A stretch of 50,392 nt of DNA from Candidatus Bathyarchaeota archaeon. Its GTDB lineage: Archaea > Thermoproteota > Bathyarchaeia > 40CM-2-53-6. Below the pieces are notes generated by a model. That model searched no databases and had not been told where the DNA came from. It saw only the letters and a program-made list of their open reading frames with translations. A program made the translations under genes and the position numbers. Of the stretch, positions 41,555-50,158 are shown one piece after another. The stretch covers positions 1-50,392 of the forward strand of contig VBBP01000049.1 in the NCBI GenBank assembly GCA_005884195.1. Direction: 5' to 3'. Every line of letters starts with the position of its first letter. The first letter of the stretch is position 1.

Positions 41555-42676
41555 TCACAGAGCGAGCGATTGGTATTCTGTCACACATGGCGATCCGACT
41601 GTCGCCCACAGCTTTCTTGCATACAAATCCATTATTACCGAGACTACTGTCTCGTATCTTTCGTACTCTGGCAGTTTCATGTTTGAGTGACGACATACAG
41701 ATTCCGGCTTCCCATAGTGGTCTCTCAACATGTTCTGTGCGCCAGCTAGACTCAGCTTTTGTCCCACTCGAACCGTTCCGTCTAGGAGCTTCTGGATTCT
41801 TCGATATCGTTGAAGCGTCGATAATCGTTCTTCGTCCAAGACCTGTCTTACGCCGAGTTTTCTAGGGTTGGAGAAGTGGTTGGTGTGGGCGAGCGCTCCT
41901 CTATCTGGTCCGACCTCGCAGAGTGCTTCGGGCGCAGACTCGATATCGACGGCCTTTCCCAATCCGATTTTTTTCTGTTGTCCCAAGATGAAGTTGGCTG
42001 AACAGTTCCTCTGACCTTGGGCTATTACCTTGACTGCACGTCCGAGTGTTTTCGATCTAAGTATTTCCCAGCATCGTACGTGGAAGGGTTTCTTGAGTCG
42101 TGCCCAATCGTCTTTGCTGGACACAATTCCGTTGATTAGCAAACCAACCCCTTCAGAGTTCAAACCAATCTTCCCTCCCACCACTCCTGCCTCTGTGAAC
42201 GACAGGACATCTGGGCCGTTTTCGTTTCTGATTTTTAGGAAGAGCCCTTTGACCTCTGGTATCCAGTCCCAGTTCTGTGCCATTATCAAATGTCCATTTT
42301 CGACTGCAGTCGGAAGCGCTGCGAAGGCTGTGCAACCGAAAGTCTTGGGTATAGGCTTGAGTCCAATCTTGGAGAACTGACTGTACATCAATTCGTAGCG
42401 AACGTTCAACGCGGTGATATCGAGAATTTCCTGACTCGAACCCGCGGCGACACCTTTCATCGTCTCAGCGTATTCTGGGCTAGCCTTGGTGATCACTTTC
42501 AGGAATTTTGCTGCTCGACTCAGGGCGACGTCATGTGAGAGTTCGGTTTCGCTTTGGAATCGGCGAAAGTAGATCTCTAGGTTGTGCTGGATTTCTTGAC
42601 GAGCCTTTTTTCCGTGCTTGTATCCTATCTGGTGTGGTGAGCCTGTGAGGGTTAGAACAGGGAGCTTCGTTTTCAT
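41555..42676 (-). CDS. C45-type Ntn hydrolase (acyltransferase-like)
   Basis: The 373-residue protein belongs to the isopenicillin N acyltransferase/acid-ceramidase-like Ntn family. The self-cleavage nucleophile is the Cys in FGCTAFAALP (about residue 115), with HLIMAQNWDW after it, and GLNSEGVGLLINGI and LAHTNHF as later active-site segments. The N-terminal HQIGYKHGKKAR is a family signature. It starts 6 bp after the tandem GNAT gene, so they are one unit. Substrate unknown (amide or acyl-amino acid). Confidence 0.88.
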   Translation of the reverse strand: MKTKLPVLTLTGSPHQIGYKHGKKARQEIQHNLEIYFRRFQSETELSHDVALSRAAKFLKVITKASPEYAETMKGVAAGSSQEILDITALNVRYELMYSQFSKIGLKPIPKTFGCTAFAALPTAVENGHLIMAQNWDWIPEVKGLFLKIRNENGPDVLSFTEAGVVGGKIGLNSEGVGLLINGIVSSKDDWARLKKPFHVRCWEILRSKTLGRAVKVIAQGQRNCSANFILGQQKKIGLGKAVDIESAPEALCEVGPDRGALAHTNHFSNPRKLGVRQVLDEERLSTLQRYRRIQKLLDGTVRVGQKLSLAGAQNMLRDHYGKPESVCRHSNMKLPEYERYETVVSVIMDLYARKLWATVGSPCVTEYQSLAL

Positions 42677-42682
42677 TCCTAT

Positions 42683-43666
42683 CTATGCCAGGTTCTTCTC
42701 TAAGGTTATCCAGCCAACTTCTCGTTTGAAGCCGAGCTTCACGTTGATCCCGAGCATCGGTGCGTTGGTCGAGTCGTTCCAAGTCTTGAGCTTCTCGTAC
42801 TGGTGGTTTCTAGCGAACTCGATGACTTTGAGTTTCAAAGCAACCGCTATCCCTCGTCCCCGGTATTCTCGAATTACCCCTGTAAGTCCCTGATAGAGGC
42901 CTTTAGGATCCTTCTGAGCTTTCCACACCGTGCTCATCCCCACATAATTGTCACTGTCCTTGGCTATCATGTACCCTTGGGGAACCAAGTTGGGACTCTT
43001 CATCTCGAAAGCTGACCACTGCTCAAAGGAGACCGGGGTGAACTGTTCAGGTCGGGGAATGTCTTCTGAGACGGCCTGGACTAGAGCATGGAGTTTGCGA
43101 TAACAATCGGGATCGCTCCTGATCTCATCAGCCAGTGTGACGAAGTGGATTCGATGCTGAGACGCCTTGTCCACGTATTTTTGGAAAACAGATAGGTTGA
43201 CCGTGGCGGGGTTAAGACGTGACTCCCAGGCTCTCATCTTCTCGTGGAACCCTCGATTCTTTGCGAACTTGATTGGAAGGGGCATGTCCTCCCTGACACC
43301 AGTCCATGCCGTTACAGCACCAAAATCCTTGAAGTCTTGCCTTAGTCGCTCGTAGAGTGCACCGCCTATTCCCTTCCTCTGATGTTGTGGATCGACCCAG
43401 ATATCGAACCAGAGTTTCTTCGGATGATACATCCAGGGAACGTGTTGGCACTGAGCGAACCCGACAGGTTCTAGGACATCCTTAGTAAGACAGGAGTATC
43501 GTTTGAAATGGAATTTCGACCTGTCAAGACTTTCATCTTCAAACCTCCATTCCTCCGGCGTCCGATCGTAGTCGGGAAAGATCGAGCCGAAGATGTGGGC
43601 CAATTTCCCATAATGTTCCGACCTGAACTCTGTCAGTTCGATGGGGAGTGTCCACTGTCTCGACAT
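42683..43666 (-). CDS. Tandem-domain GNAT acetyltransferase
   Basis: The frame runs to 43843, but the ATG at 43666 (MSRQWTLPIELTEF) is preferred because a TATA-like GGTTTAATCG lies about 25-30 bp before it and the upstream 59 residues do not look like a domain. The 327-residue product holds two GNAT folds. The first has the CoA loop QHQRKGIGGALYERL and the second REYRGRGIAVALKLKVIEFA, with KTWNDSTNAPMLGINVKLGF at the end. Acceptor unknown; the neighbour is a C45 Ntn hydrolase. Confidence 0.85.
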   Translation of the reverse strand: MSRQWTLPIELTEFRSEHYGKLAHIFGSIFPDYDRTPEEWRFEDESLDRSKFHFKRYSCLTKDVLEPVGFAQCQHVPWMYHPKKLWFDIWVDPQHQRKGIGGALYERLRQDFKDFGAVTAWTGVREDMPLPIKFAKNRGFHEKMRAWESRLNPATVNLSVFQKYVDKASQHRIHFVTLADEIRSDPDCYRKLHALVQAVSEDIPRPEQFTPVSFEQWSAFEMKSPNLVPQGYMIAKDSDNYVGMSTVWKAQKDPKGLYQGLTGVIREYRGRGIAVALKLKVIEFARNHQYEKLKTWNDSTNAPMLGINVKLGFKREVGWITLEKNLA

Positions 43667-43781
43667 GTTGAGTGTACTGGACCGCAAACGATTAAACCTT
43701 TGTAAGACCCGTCCGCGTCTTTCTAATCGGCGGAGATTACCTTGAGCGAGTCTCTTCAGGATTGGATTCTTCAGTTCCCGA

Positions 43782-43931
43782 ATGTCACAAAAAACCGGAG
43801 ATGTTAAAGCGGCGAAGGAACTGATTCGCCTGGCCCATAGCAATGCGGGGAAGCTGATGGCGGGTCAGGTTTCGTGGAGCGTCCAAAAGAAAGGGATAGC
43901 CTCCCCATCTAGACCTCTTCTGTTTGGATAA
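43782..43931 (+). CDS. Possible 49-residue protein
   Basis: An ATG at 43782 opens a 49-codon frame to TAA 43931, in the otherwise empty stretch between the GNAT and S53 genes. The product has an amphipathic helix (DVKAAKELIRLAHSNAGKLM), then SWSVQKKG and a short basic end. Codon make-up resembles the neighbours. There is no clear ribosome binding site, so the call rests on composition. Family unknown. Confidence 0.35.
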   Translation: MSQKTGDVKAAKELIRLAHSNAGKLMAGQVSWSVQKKGIASPSRPLLFG

Positions 43932-44134
43932 GGGGAAGAGCTTCTCGCCGATCCTTGGTTTAGCAAAAACCTGAGTACCTTACCCTCAGTCCGACAAAAC
44001 GTCGTCAATGACGCGAGCACCATGCCTCAGACTTGCTCATCGGAACACGATAGCGATGTAGCTTCGTGCATCTTTGGAATGACGTGGGTTTGGTGCCGAT
44101 TGCCAACTGTTAAATAGATAAAACTCAAGCCTCG

Positions 44135-46075
44135 ATGGTCTTCGTTATGTCATTACCGAGAATAGTTCTCGCACTGAGTGTTTTAGGATTGATTGTCTCG
44201 CTGAACGTTTCTTTTGGAGGCATGTTTGCTCAAGCAGCCAGTTCTGGTCGGTCAACCCTCGTAGGGAGCGCACCCACATGGGCGAACAGCAAGAATTACC
44301 TGAGTGCTGCCGATCCGGCTATTGACGTTGGTTTCCGGGTCTACCTTGGCTGGAATAATCCGTCAGCGATCGAGGCTCTTGCCGGGGCCGTTTCCAACCC
44401 CAAGAGCCCATCGTATGGTCAATATCTGACACCCCAACAGTTCCGTCAGCAATTCGCTCCCTCACAATCACAGGTGGGCGCGGTTCAATCTTGGCTCAAG
44501 AGCCAAGGCTTCACTGTCGAGTACACCCCGATGAACAATCATTATGTGTCGGCAGAGGGAACCGTCGCGCAAACGCAGGCCGCATTCGGCAACAGGTTCG
44601 GGATCTACAGCGTTGGTGGACTAAGCCTCAGGTCCCCATCCGGTGATGTTTCTATTCCCAGCTCCTTAGCAAACATCGTCACAGGTGTCATAGGCCTCGA
44701 CGATAGCGTACAATTTGTTCACATGGACAGCACTGTTGGAGACGCGCCTCCACCACCTGCCTTCGTTAGCGCTCACCCGTGCTCATCATACTGGGGACAG
44801 CTCCAAGCTGTTGGTTTTACGAACCCGTATGGACCAGGCACACTCCCGTTCGCGCCGTGCGGATACACCCCCCAGCAGGTCAAGGGTGCTTACGGTATCT
44901 CCGGGTATGATGGTTCAGGTCAGACTGTAGCGATTATCGACGCCTACGCAGCACCTACGATCGTCCAAGATACTAATCAGTGGTCGACCAATCGCGGGCT
45001 TCCGACACTTACAGCAAACCAATTCGTCCAGATTGTCGCACCCGGAACTTACAACCATCCCGAGAAGGGGCTCGTACAGGACCCGCAGGGATGGTATGGC
45101 GAGGAGACGCTTGACGTGGAAGCTGTTCACGGGATGGCGCCCGCCGCGACCATTGTTTTCATTGGCGCGCCCAACAATTTCCAAGACCTCGACGCGGCAC
45201 TGAATCATGTTGTTGACCGACATCTCGCGTCGATTGTCACCAACTCGTACGGCTTCAATACCGAAATACTACCCGCCGGCTACATCAAGCCACAAGAGGA
45301 TACGATTCTGCAAGGAGTGGTCGAAGGCATCGGAATCTACTTCTCCTCTGGCGACAACAGCGACGAGTCACTGGTGCAGGGCTATGCTACCACTGACTGG
45401 CCCGCCTCAAGCCCGTTTGTGACGGCAGTCGGAGGGACCAGCCTCGCAGCAGGCCCGTCGAACAATTACCTCTTTGAGACAGCTTGGGGAACAACCACGT
45501 CCTCATGGACTGGCACAACATGGTCCCCTACTCCGCCCGGCTCATGGTTGTACGGTTCAGGAGGAGGAGTCAGCCGCATCTTCGCAGAACCATCCTACCA
45601 AGTAGGTGTAGTGCCCAACTCGGTCTTCCAGGCTCAGGGACGTAGCGGTCGAGCTGTGCCGGACATTTCGGCTGTCGGCGATCCCAACACGGGATATTTG
45701 ATCGGCGAAACGCAGACATTCCCTAATGGCACAGTGGCGTACGCTGAATATCGTATCGGAGGGACCAGCTTATCGTCTCCGCTGGTCGCGGGAATCATGG
45801 CGCTAGCAGACCAGGCTGCGGGCCACACACATGGGTTTGCCAACCCACTCTTCTACAGTCTCGCAGGCTCGATGGCTTTCACGGACGTCGTCAGCCCCGC
45901 CTCAACCGTCGCAGTGGTGCGGGCAAATTATGTGAACAGTATTGACGCGAGCGCGGGAGTTGTTTATCGTCTGCGAACCATGAACCAGAATCTGAGTCTC
46001 AAGTCTACACCAGGGTATGATGACGTGACCGGCTTAGGAACGCCAACCAGCTCGTTCCTGAACGCTCTCAAGTGA
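44135..46075 (+). CDS. Secreted S53 (sedolisin/kumamolisin) acid peptidase
   Basis: The 646-residue precursor has a signal peptide (hydrophobic stretch about 8-35, cleavage near AQAAS), a pro-kumamolisin domain (about 50-200) and the S53 catalytic domain. Active-site residues are E323 and D327 (GEETLDVEAVHGMAP), D406 (SSGDNSDES) and S544 (GGTSLSSP). YDDVTGLGTP near the end fits the calcium site. These enzymes work at low pH outside the cell, typical for peptide-eating microbes in acid soils. Start at 44135, or ATG 44147. Confidence 0.94.
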   Translation: MVFVMSLPRIVLALSVLGLIVSLNVSFGGMFAQAASSGRSTLVGSAPTWANSKNYLSAADPAIDVGFRVYLGWNNPSAIEALAGAVSNPKSPSYGQYLTPQQFRQQFAPSQSQVGAVQSWLKSQGFTVEYTPMNNHYVSAEGTVAQTQAAFGNRFGIYSVGGLSLRSPSGDVSIPSSLANIVTGVIGLDDSVQFVHMDSTVGDAPPPPAFVSAHPCSSYWGQLQAVGFTNPYGPGTLPFAPCGYTPQQVKGAYGISGYDGSGQTVAIIDAYAAPTIVQDTNQWSTNRGLPTLTANQFVQIVAPGTYNHPEKGLVQDPQGWYGEETLDVEAVHGMAPAATIVFIGAPNNFQDLDAALNHVVDRHLASIVTNSYGFNTEILPAGYIKPQEDTILQGVVEGIGIYFSSGDNSDESLVQGYATTDWPASSPFVTAVGGTSLAAGPSNNYLFETAWGTTTSSWTGTTWSPTPPGSWLYGSGGGVSRIFAEPSYQVGVVPNSVFQAQGRSGRAVPDISAVGDPNTGYLIGETQTFPNGTVAYAEYRIGGTSLSSPLVAGIMALADQAAGHTHGFANPLFYSLAGSMAFTDVVSPASTVAVVRANYVNSIDASAGVVYRLRTMNQNLSLKSTPGYDDVTGLGTPTSSFLNALK

Positions 46076-46153
46076 GACAAGTCTCCAGCGATAGCCGTCA
46101 TCGACATCTTCATCCGAGTGCGTTCTTTCTATTGGTTCGCCTGATAGCGAGCG

Positions 46154-46819
46154 CTAAGGCTTTCCAAGTTTCACCAGAAAATGGGCACGATTTCCACCCT
46201 CTTCAACAGGAATCAACCTCTCTTCGAAGGTTACGATCTCGAATTTTCTGAAACAGGACTGGAGTTCTTGGCGCTGGAAAAAGTGATGAATTATTCCTCT
46301 CTCTTCTCCCTCAGTAAAAACGTAGGTGTTGCGCTCCAGCATCTTGCCGTTACCTTTTCTGAAATCTGCCGCGGACAGAGCCACGACGAAAGCAGAAGAA
46401 CCCCTTCTCATCACTCGATGAACCTCTCCGATCGCCTTCTTGATCTCGATCAGTTTGCCGTGGTGGAGAACGTTTGTACATACGACCCCATCGAAATAGT
46501 TGTCCACGAACGGTAGCTCCCGCATCTCATGCTTGACTAGCGTGATATTGTCGATGGAAGCACTCTTCAAGCGACCTTCAAGGGTCTTGAGCGCTGTCTC
46601 CGAAACGTCAAGAGCGACAACCTGAAAGCCGGTCTTGCCCAGAAGTATAGAGTGTCGACCTGCTCCGCAGCCTAGGTCCAGAACCTTCTTGGCGCCTTCA
46701 CGTTTCAAGTCTTCGGCGAAATTCACAACGACAGGGAGTGGTGGCGAAGTCTCCGCCCACCTCTCCTCTCTCCAGGCAAGCTCCCAAGGATGAGTCTTGT
46801 TCGAACGCATCAGCGTCAA
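46154..46819 (-). CDS. Class I SAM-dependent methyltransferase
   Basis: The 221-residue enzyme has motif I KKVLDLGCGAGRHSILLG, an acidic strand-2 end (VVALDVSE), NYFDGVVCTNVLHHG and VHRVMRRGSSAFVVALS. This is a Methyltransf_11/25-type small-molecule or lipid methylase; the substrate is unknown. It follows the metallophosphoesterase gene by 21 bp and is the last gene of a three-gene unit. Confidence 0.88.
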   Translation of the reverse strand: MTLMRSNKTHPWELAWREERWAETSPPLPVVVNFAEDLKREGAKKVLDLGCGAGRHSILLGKTGFQVVALDVSETALKTLEGRLKSASIDNITLVKHEMRELPFVDNYFDGVVCTNVLHHGKLIEIKKAIGEVHRVMRRGSSAFVVALSAADFRKGNGKMLERNTYVFTEGEERGIIHHFFQRQELQSCFRKFEIVTFEERLIPVEEGGNRAHFLVKLGKP

Positions 46820-46840
46820 GCCTTCCTGATTTACGACTGC

Positions 46841-47329
46841 TTACAGCCGGATGATTTCTCCACGAATCTCCTTGTCCACTGTCAGAATCCCGTAGGTTTT
46901 CTTTGTAGCGGGAAACTTTCCGGTTGCGCTGCCGGGGTTGAACCAGAGAATACCGTCCCGGAAATCGTTCTTCGTTTGGTGGCTGTGTCCATGAATAATG
47001 GCCTGGACCCCAGGGAACTTGGGCCTCAACCTCTGCTCCAGGGTGTGGGGAGAGCCTCCCTCAGCCGGATGGTTGACCCCGATCTTCAAATCTCCTACTT
47101 GGACGATATCAATTGCCGGCAATTCTTTCCTTACATCTGGCCCATCGATATTGCCGTAGACACCTCTGAAGGGGCCGATCTTGCGCAATTCGTCAACCAG
47201 CCGTTTGCCAGTGAAATCCCCTGCGTGAATGATCATATCTGCGCCGGATATCTCGTCAAGGACTTGCCTGGGTAGGTTGTCGATGGCGTTGGTATGGGAA
47301 TCGGAAATGGCGACTATTTTCACGATCAT
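46841..47329 (-). CDS. YfcE/MJ0936-type metallophosphoesterase
   Basis: The 162-residue protein is a calcineurin-like phosphodiesterase with two metal sites: D10-x-H12 (AISDSHTN), D38 (HAGDFTG), N61 (GVYGNIDG), and the H-x2-x-H pair in IIHGHSHQTKN. It resembles MJ0936, a Mn-dependent phosphodiesterase acting on cyclic nucleotides or similar. Length is full. It lies between the kinase-like gene (7-bp gap) and the methyltransferase (21-bp gap). Confidence 0.93.
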   Translation of the reverse strand: MIVKIVAISDSHTNAIDNLPRQVLDEISGADMIIHAGDFTGKRLVDELRKIGPFRGVYGNIDGPDVRKELPAIDIVQVGDLKIGVNHPAEGGSPHTLEQRLRPKFPGVQAIIHGHSHQTKNDFRDGILWFNPGSATGKFPATKKTYGILTVDKEIRGEIIRL

Positions 47330-47336
47330 TATCCCT

Positions 47337-48275
47337 CTATTTCAAGAGCGCTTGGGAGATCCTTTCCCGGTTTGCGTGACTCCACTGGGCGGCTTTTGAA
47401 AATAGAGTCGGCCCGTAGCCGTCCGCTTCTGACCGTTTCGCTCTATCCGGATCATTTCTCAGCATCCAAAGCGCAAAGGCGAAATCATCCAAGAAGCCAG
47501 CAGTCATCAGATCTGGAATCAATGCAATATCTCCGTTGGACAAGGGATGATATTCCGTATATGACTGGAGGAACTGCTTTGCGGAACCTATCCCCAATTG
47601 ATGCTGGACCCTTCTATCTCTGCAGCAGTATTGCATCGTTACAGCGATGTCTTTGATGACTGGATCGTTCGTTCCGCTGACGTGCTCGAAGTCAATAACC
47701 CCGGCTAGCTTGTCCTGTTTCCAGACCAGATTTTCGGAGATGAGGTCTCTGTGAATAGGATACAGCCGTGGTTTCTGGTCTGGACCGTCATCGAAGTCAC
47801 GCAGTATCAGAATCATCTTTGCGGCCTCGTCTATGAGGGTACGCTCGTTCCGATTGATCTTGTTTTTTCGCAGAATTTCCGTCCTATGTTCTTCAATCTC
47901 CTTCAAAGTGGCGGATGTGTTGTACAAGTCTGAGGCTGGTTTTCCATTGTTGAGGGCTGATCGTTCAATCAGCAGGTGATACTCTGCCATCATCTTTGCG
48001 AGTTGTGCGAGACGCGACTCGTCGAGTTTCTCAACGACACTTCCTTCTAGAAATTTGTAGAGCCAATAGTAGTGCCCTTGCACAGTTACGAATAAGCTAC
48101 CTTTCGTAGTTGCAATGGCTGCCGGGATTTCGTATGAGAAACCTGCATGCTTGAGATAGTCGAGATAGGCAAGTTCGAATTCCAAGTCGCGAGGAGTGTG
48201 GTGATGAGCACGGGAAACCTGTCGCAGGACATACTTTCCATCAGTGGTCCCAAGGATGAAATTACGATTGACCAC
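47337..48275 (-). CDS. APH/homoserine-kinase-II-like phosphotransferase (start uncertain)
   Basis: The 312-residue protein has the aminoglycoside-phosphotransferase fold: VLRQVSRAHH, HRDLISENLVWKQDKLAG with the catalytic Asp, and the metal Asp in VIDFEHVS. Substrate (homoserine, sugar or other) unknown. The GTG at 48275 starts at VNRNF, a point where relatives usually have 20-40 more residues. The frame runs upstream with plausible family sequence (WDLGRILTCRRATRG) but I see no ATG, GTG or TTG there. Confidence 0.85.
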   Translation of the reverse strand: MVNRNFILGTTDGKYVLRQVSRAHHHTPRDLEFELAYLDYLKHAGFSYEIPAAIATTKGSLFVTVQGHYYWLYKFLEGSVVEKLDESRLAQLAKMMAEYHLLIERSALNNGKPASDLYNTSATLKEIEEHRTEILRKNKINRNERTLIDEAAKMILILRDFDDGPDQKPRLYPIHRDLISENLVWKQDKLAGVIDFEHVSGTNDPVIKDIAVTMQYCCRDRRVQHQLGIGSAKQFLQSYTEYHPLSNGDIALIPDLMTAGFLDDFAFALWMLRNDPDRAKRSEADGYGPTLFSKAAQWSHANRERISQALLK

Positions 48276-48649
48276 GCCTCTCGTCGCACGTCTACAAGTT
48301 AGGATTCGGCCGAGGTCCCATGCTGATGCAGCATCTTTGACTTCCCTAAGAATCCGCGTGCTGCAATTTCCTCCGACGTAATCAACTCTCCGCGGTTCAC
48401 GAGTACATATGGAGTTGCTGCTAGCGTGTTCTTAGTGGAATGTTGATACTCGGCATTGCGAAGTTGTCGGCCCCTCGCAGAAGGATGCTCAGGATATGTC
48501 GCCGTCTTTCAATCAACAACCGGCGTGAATAATCCAGACGTGAGCGTAACCTACGACCCAGCTCCCACAATAACCGGAGCATGCTAGATATGGTTCCTGG
48601 AATTTCCATCCGCCCGGTCAAGTTTCCAAGAGCATTGGTATTGTCGCAT
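48276..48649. other. Intergenic stretch, no confident gene
   Basis: Part of this stretch (48276-48400) is the upstream extension of the kinase-like frame. A 66-codon frame on the minus strand (48421-48621) encodes an Arg-rich, helical product (LWELGRRLRSRLDYSRRLL), but it lacks a clear ribosome binding site or family match, so I do not call it a gene. No RNA gene was recognised. Confidence 0.5.
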
Positions 48650-49507
48650 CTAATCTAGACCAGAATAGGACGGTATGATATTCTTCGCAAAATCTTTGAG
48701 GTTGTCAAGATAGCCGGTGCGTTGGAGGGGCGCTATGTAATATAACGCGCCATCCTTTGCCGCCTTCTCCACATCTTGACCGACAGTTTTCAAGTCGAAT
48801 TTCTCGTCTCGGTTGGCGACCGACCCGGCTGCAAACGCTATCTTGTCCTCCCGATGGAATCTTCGAGACTCCTGCTTGACGATCGACCGAGCCTTCTCCA
48901 TCGGCACATGGACCCATGGCGGGATGTGGCAAATGTCGGAGTATTGGCCTGCGAGGCGTAGCATTCGTGTCCCGACACCTCCGAACATCAGAGGCGGATG
49001 TGGCTTCTGGACTGGTTTTGGATCTAGAATCGCGCCTTTCGCGTAGTAATATTTTCCTTTGAAATCAACTTGTGGCTTCTGCCAGAGCTGGAGTATCAGC
49101 TCCACCCCTTCCTGTGTTTTGTCTACCCGTGTCTTCGGCTTGTCCCACGTGCTGTAGCCTTCGAATTCTGTCTGGGACCATCCGGCTCCGACGCCGAGGA
49201 TTGCACGGCCGGATGACAACACATCCATCGTGGATACCATCTTGGCCAGGATTGCTGGTGGGCGGAAAGGGATTGGGGTGACGATGGTTCCAAGCTTGAT
49301 TTTCTGGGTCTTGGCCGCGAGATAGGCGAGGGCTATCCAGCTCTCGACTGTCGAATCCTTCTGTTGCTGCCCATAGCCTTCAGCCCACATGTAATGGTCC
49401 GGAATAACGGCGCCCCAGAACCCGAGCTTGTCGGCAAGCTGAACTGCTTGGTCCGTTAGATTCCAGCCATCGTACCAGTTTCCAAGACCTGAGAGAATGA
49501 ACTTCAA
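48650..49507 (-). CDS. F420-dependent LLM-class oxidoreductase
   Basis: The 285-residue TIM-barrel enzyme belongs to the luciferase-like monooxygenase class. It shows WGAVIPDHYMW, LGTIVTPIPFRPPAILAK, GRAILGVGAGWSQTEF and HPPLMFGGVGTRMLRLA. The GVGAGW motif and the archaeal setting favour F420 over FMN. F420 enzymes of this class reduce or oxidise varied substrates; this one cannot be assigned. The start is ATG and the next gene is divergent. Confidence 0.9.
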   Translation of the reverse strand: MKFILSGLGNWYDGWNLTDQAVQLADKLGFWGAVIPDHYMWAEGYGQQQKDSTVESWIALAYLAAKTQKIKLGTIVTPIPFRPPAILAKMVSTMDVLSSGRAILGVGAGWSQTEFEGYSTWDKPKTRVDKTQEGVELILQLWQKPQVDFKGKYYYAKGAILDPKPVQKPHPPLMFGGVGTRMLRLAGQYSDICHIPPWVHVPMEKARSIVKQESRRFHREDKIAFAAGSVANRDEKFDLKTVGQDVEKAAKDGALYYIAPLQRTGYLDNLKDFAKNIIPSYSGLD

Positions 49508-49569
49508 AACTTAACTCCTCATGTTAAGACCCTGCCGGTATTTATTTCAACCAAGGAAGAGCGTCAGCG

Positions 49570-50103
49570 ATGAGACTCGTCTTCATCTATGGACCACCCG
49601 CATCTGGCAAGCTAACAGTTGCAACCGAATTGGCAAAGCTGACAGGGTTCAAGCTTTTCCACAACCACGTCTCGATCAAGTTTGTCCAGTCTATTTTCGA
49701 ATTCGGAACAAAGACTTTCTCGCGTCTTACCGGCAGATATCGGCTAGAGATGATAGAAGAAGCTGCGAAGGAGAGAATTGACACAATCTTCACCTTTGTC
49801 TACGGCAAGGGCGAAGATGACAAGTTTGTGAAACGTGTTCTCCGAAAGGTCCGATCGAATGGAGGACAGGTTTGCTTTGTGAGGCTCTATTGCGACCGGG
49901 AAGAACTGGTCAGGCGATTCAAAGCGGGTTCGAGGAGAAGAATGGGAAAAGTCGGTACCGAAAAGATGCTGAACGACCTGTTTCGAAAATATAATCTCGA
50001 TCTAGAAATTCCATTTCATAAGAGTTTGAGTATCGACACGACGAATCGAACTCCAAGAAGTGTTGCAAAATCGATAGCGCGTCAATACAATCTGTCGGCT
50101 TGA
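49570..50103 (+). CDS. P-loop kinase-like protein
   Basis: The 177-residue protein has a Walker A loop GPPASGKLT (residues 8-16) followed by a conserved NHVSI segment, a region like a lid with basic residues (RRFKAGSRRRMGK), and a helical end. It resembles small AAA_18/chloramphenicol phosphotransferase-type kinases that phosphorylate small molecules. The usual catalytic Asp is not obvious. Stands alone, divergent from the LLM gene. Confidence 0.8.
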   Translation: MRLVFIYGPPASGKLTVATELAKLTGFKLFHNHVSIKFVQSIFEFGTKTFSRLTGRYRLEMIEEAAKERIDTIFTFVYGKGEDDKFVKRVLRKVRSNGGQVCFVRLYCDREELVRRFKAGSRRRMGKVGTEKMLNDLFRKYNLDLEIPFHKSLSIDTTNRTPRSVAKSIARQYNLSA

Positions 50104-50158
50104 CAATACTAACACGGTGACCTTGCGGCACATGAAAAATGCCAGCAGAAAAAACTGA

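Noticed and set aside
43667-43843. 59-codon N-terminal extension of the GNAT protein
   Set aside because: A TATA-like box lies within it close to the ATG at 43666, and the sequence is Arg-rich without a domain.
48421-48621. 66-codon Arg-rich frame on the minus strand
   Set aside because: No ribosome binding site, no family, and Arg-rich frames arise easily by chance here.
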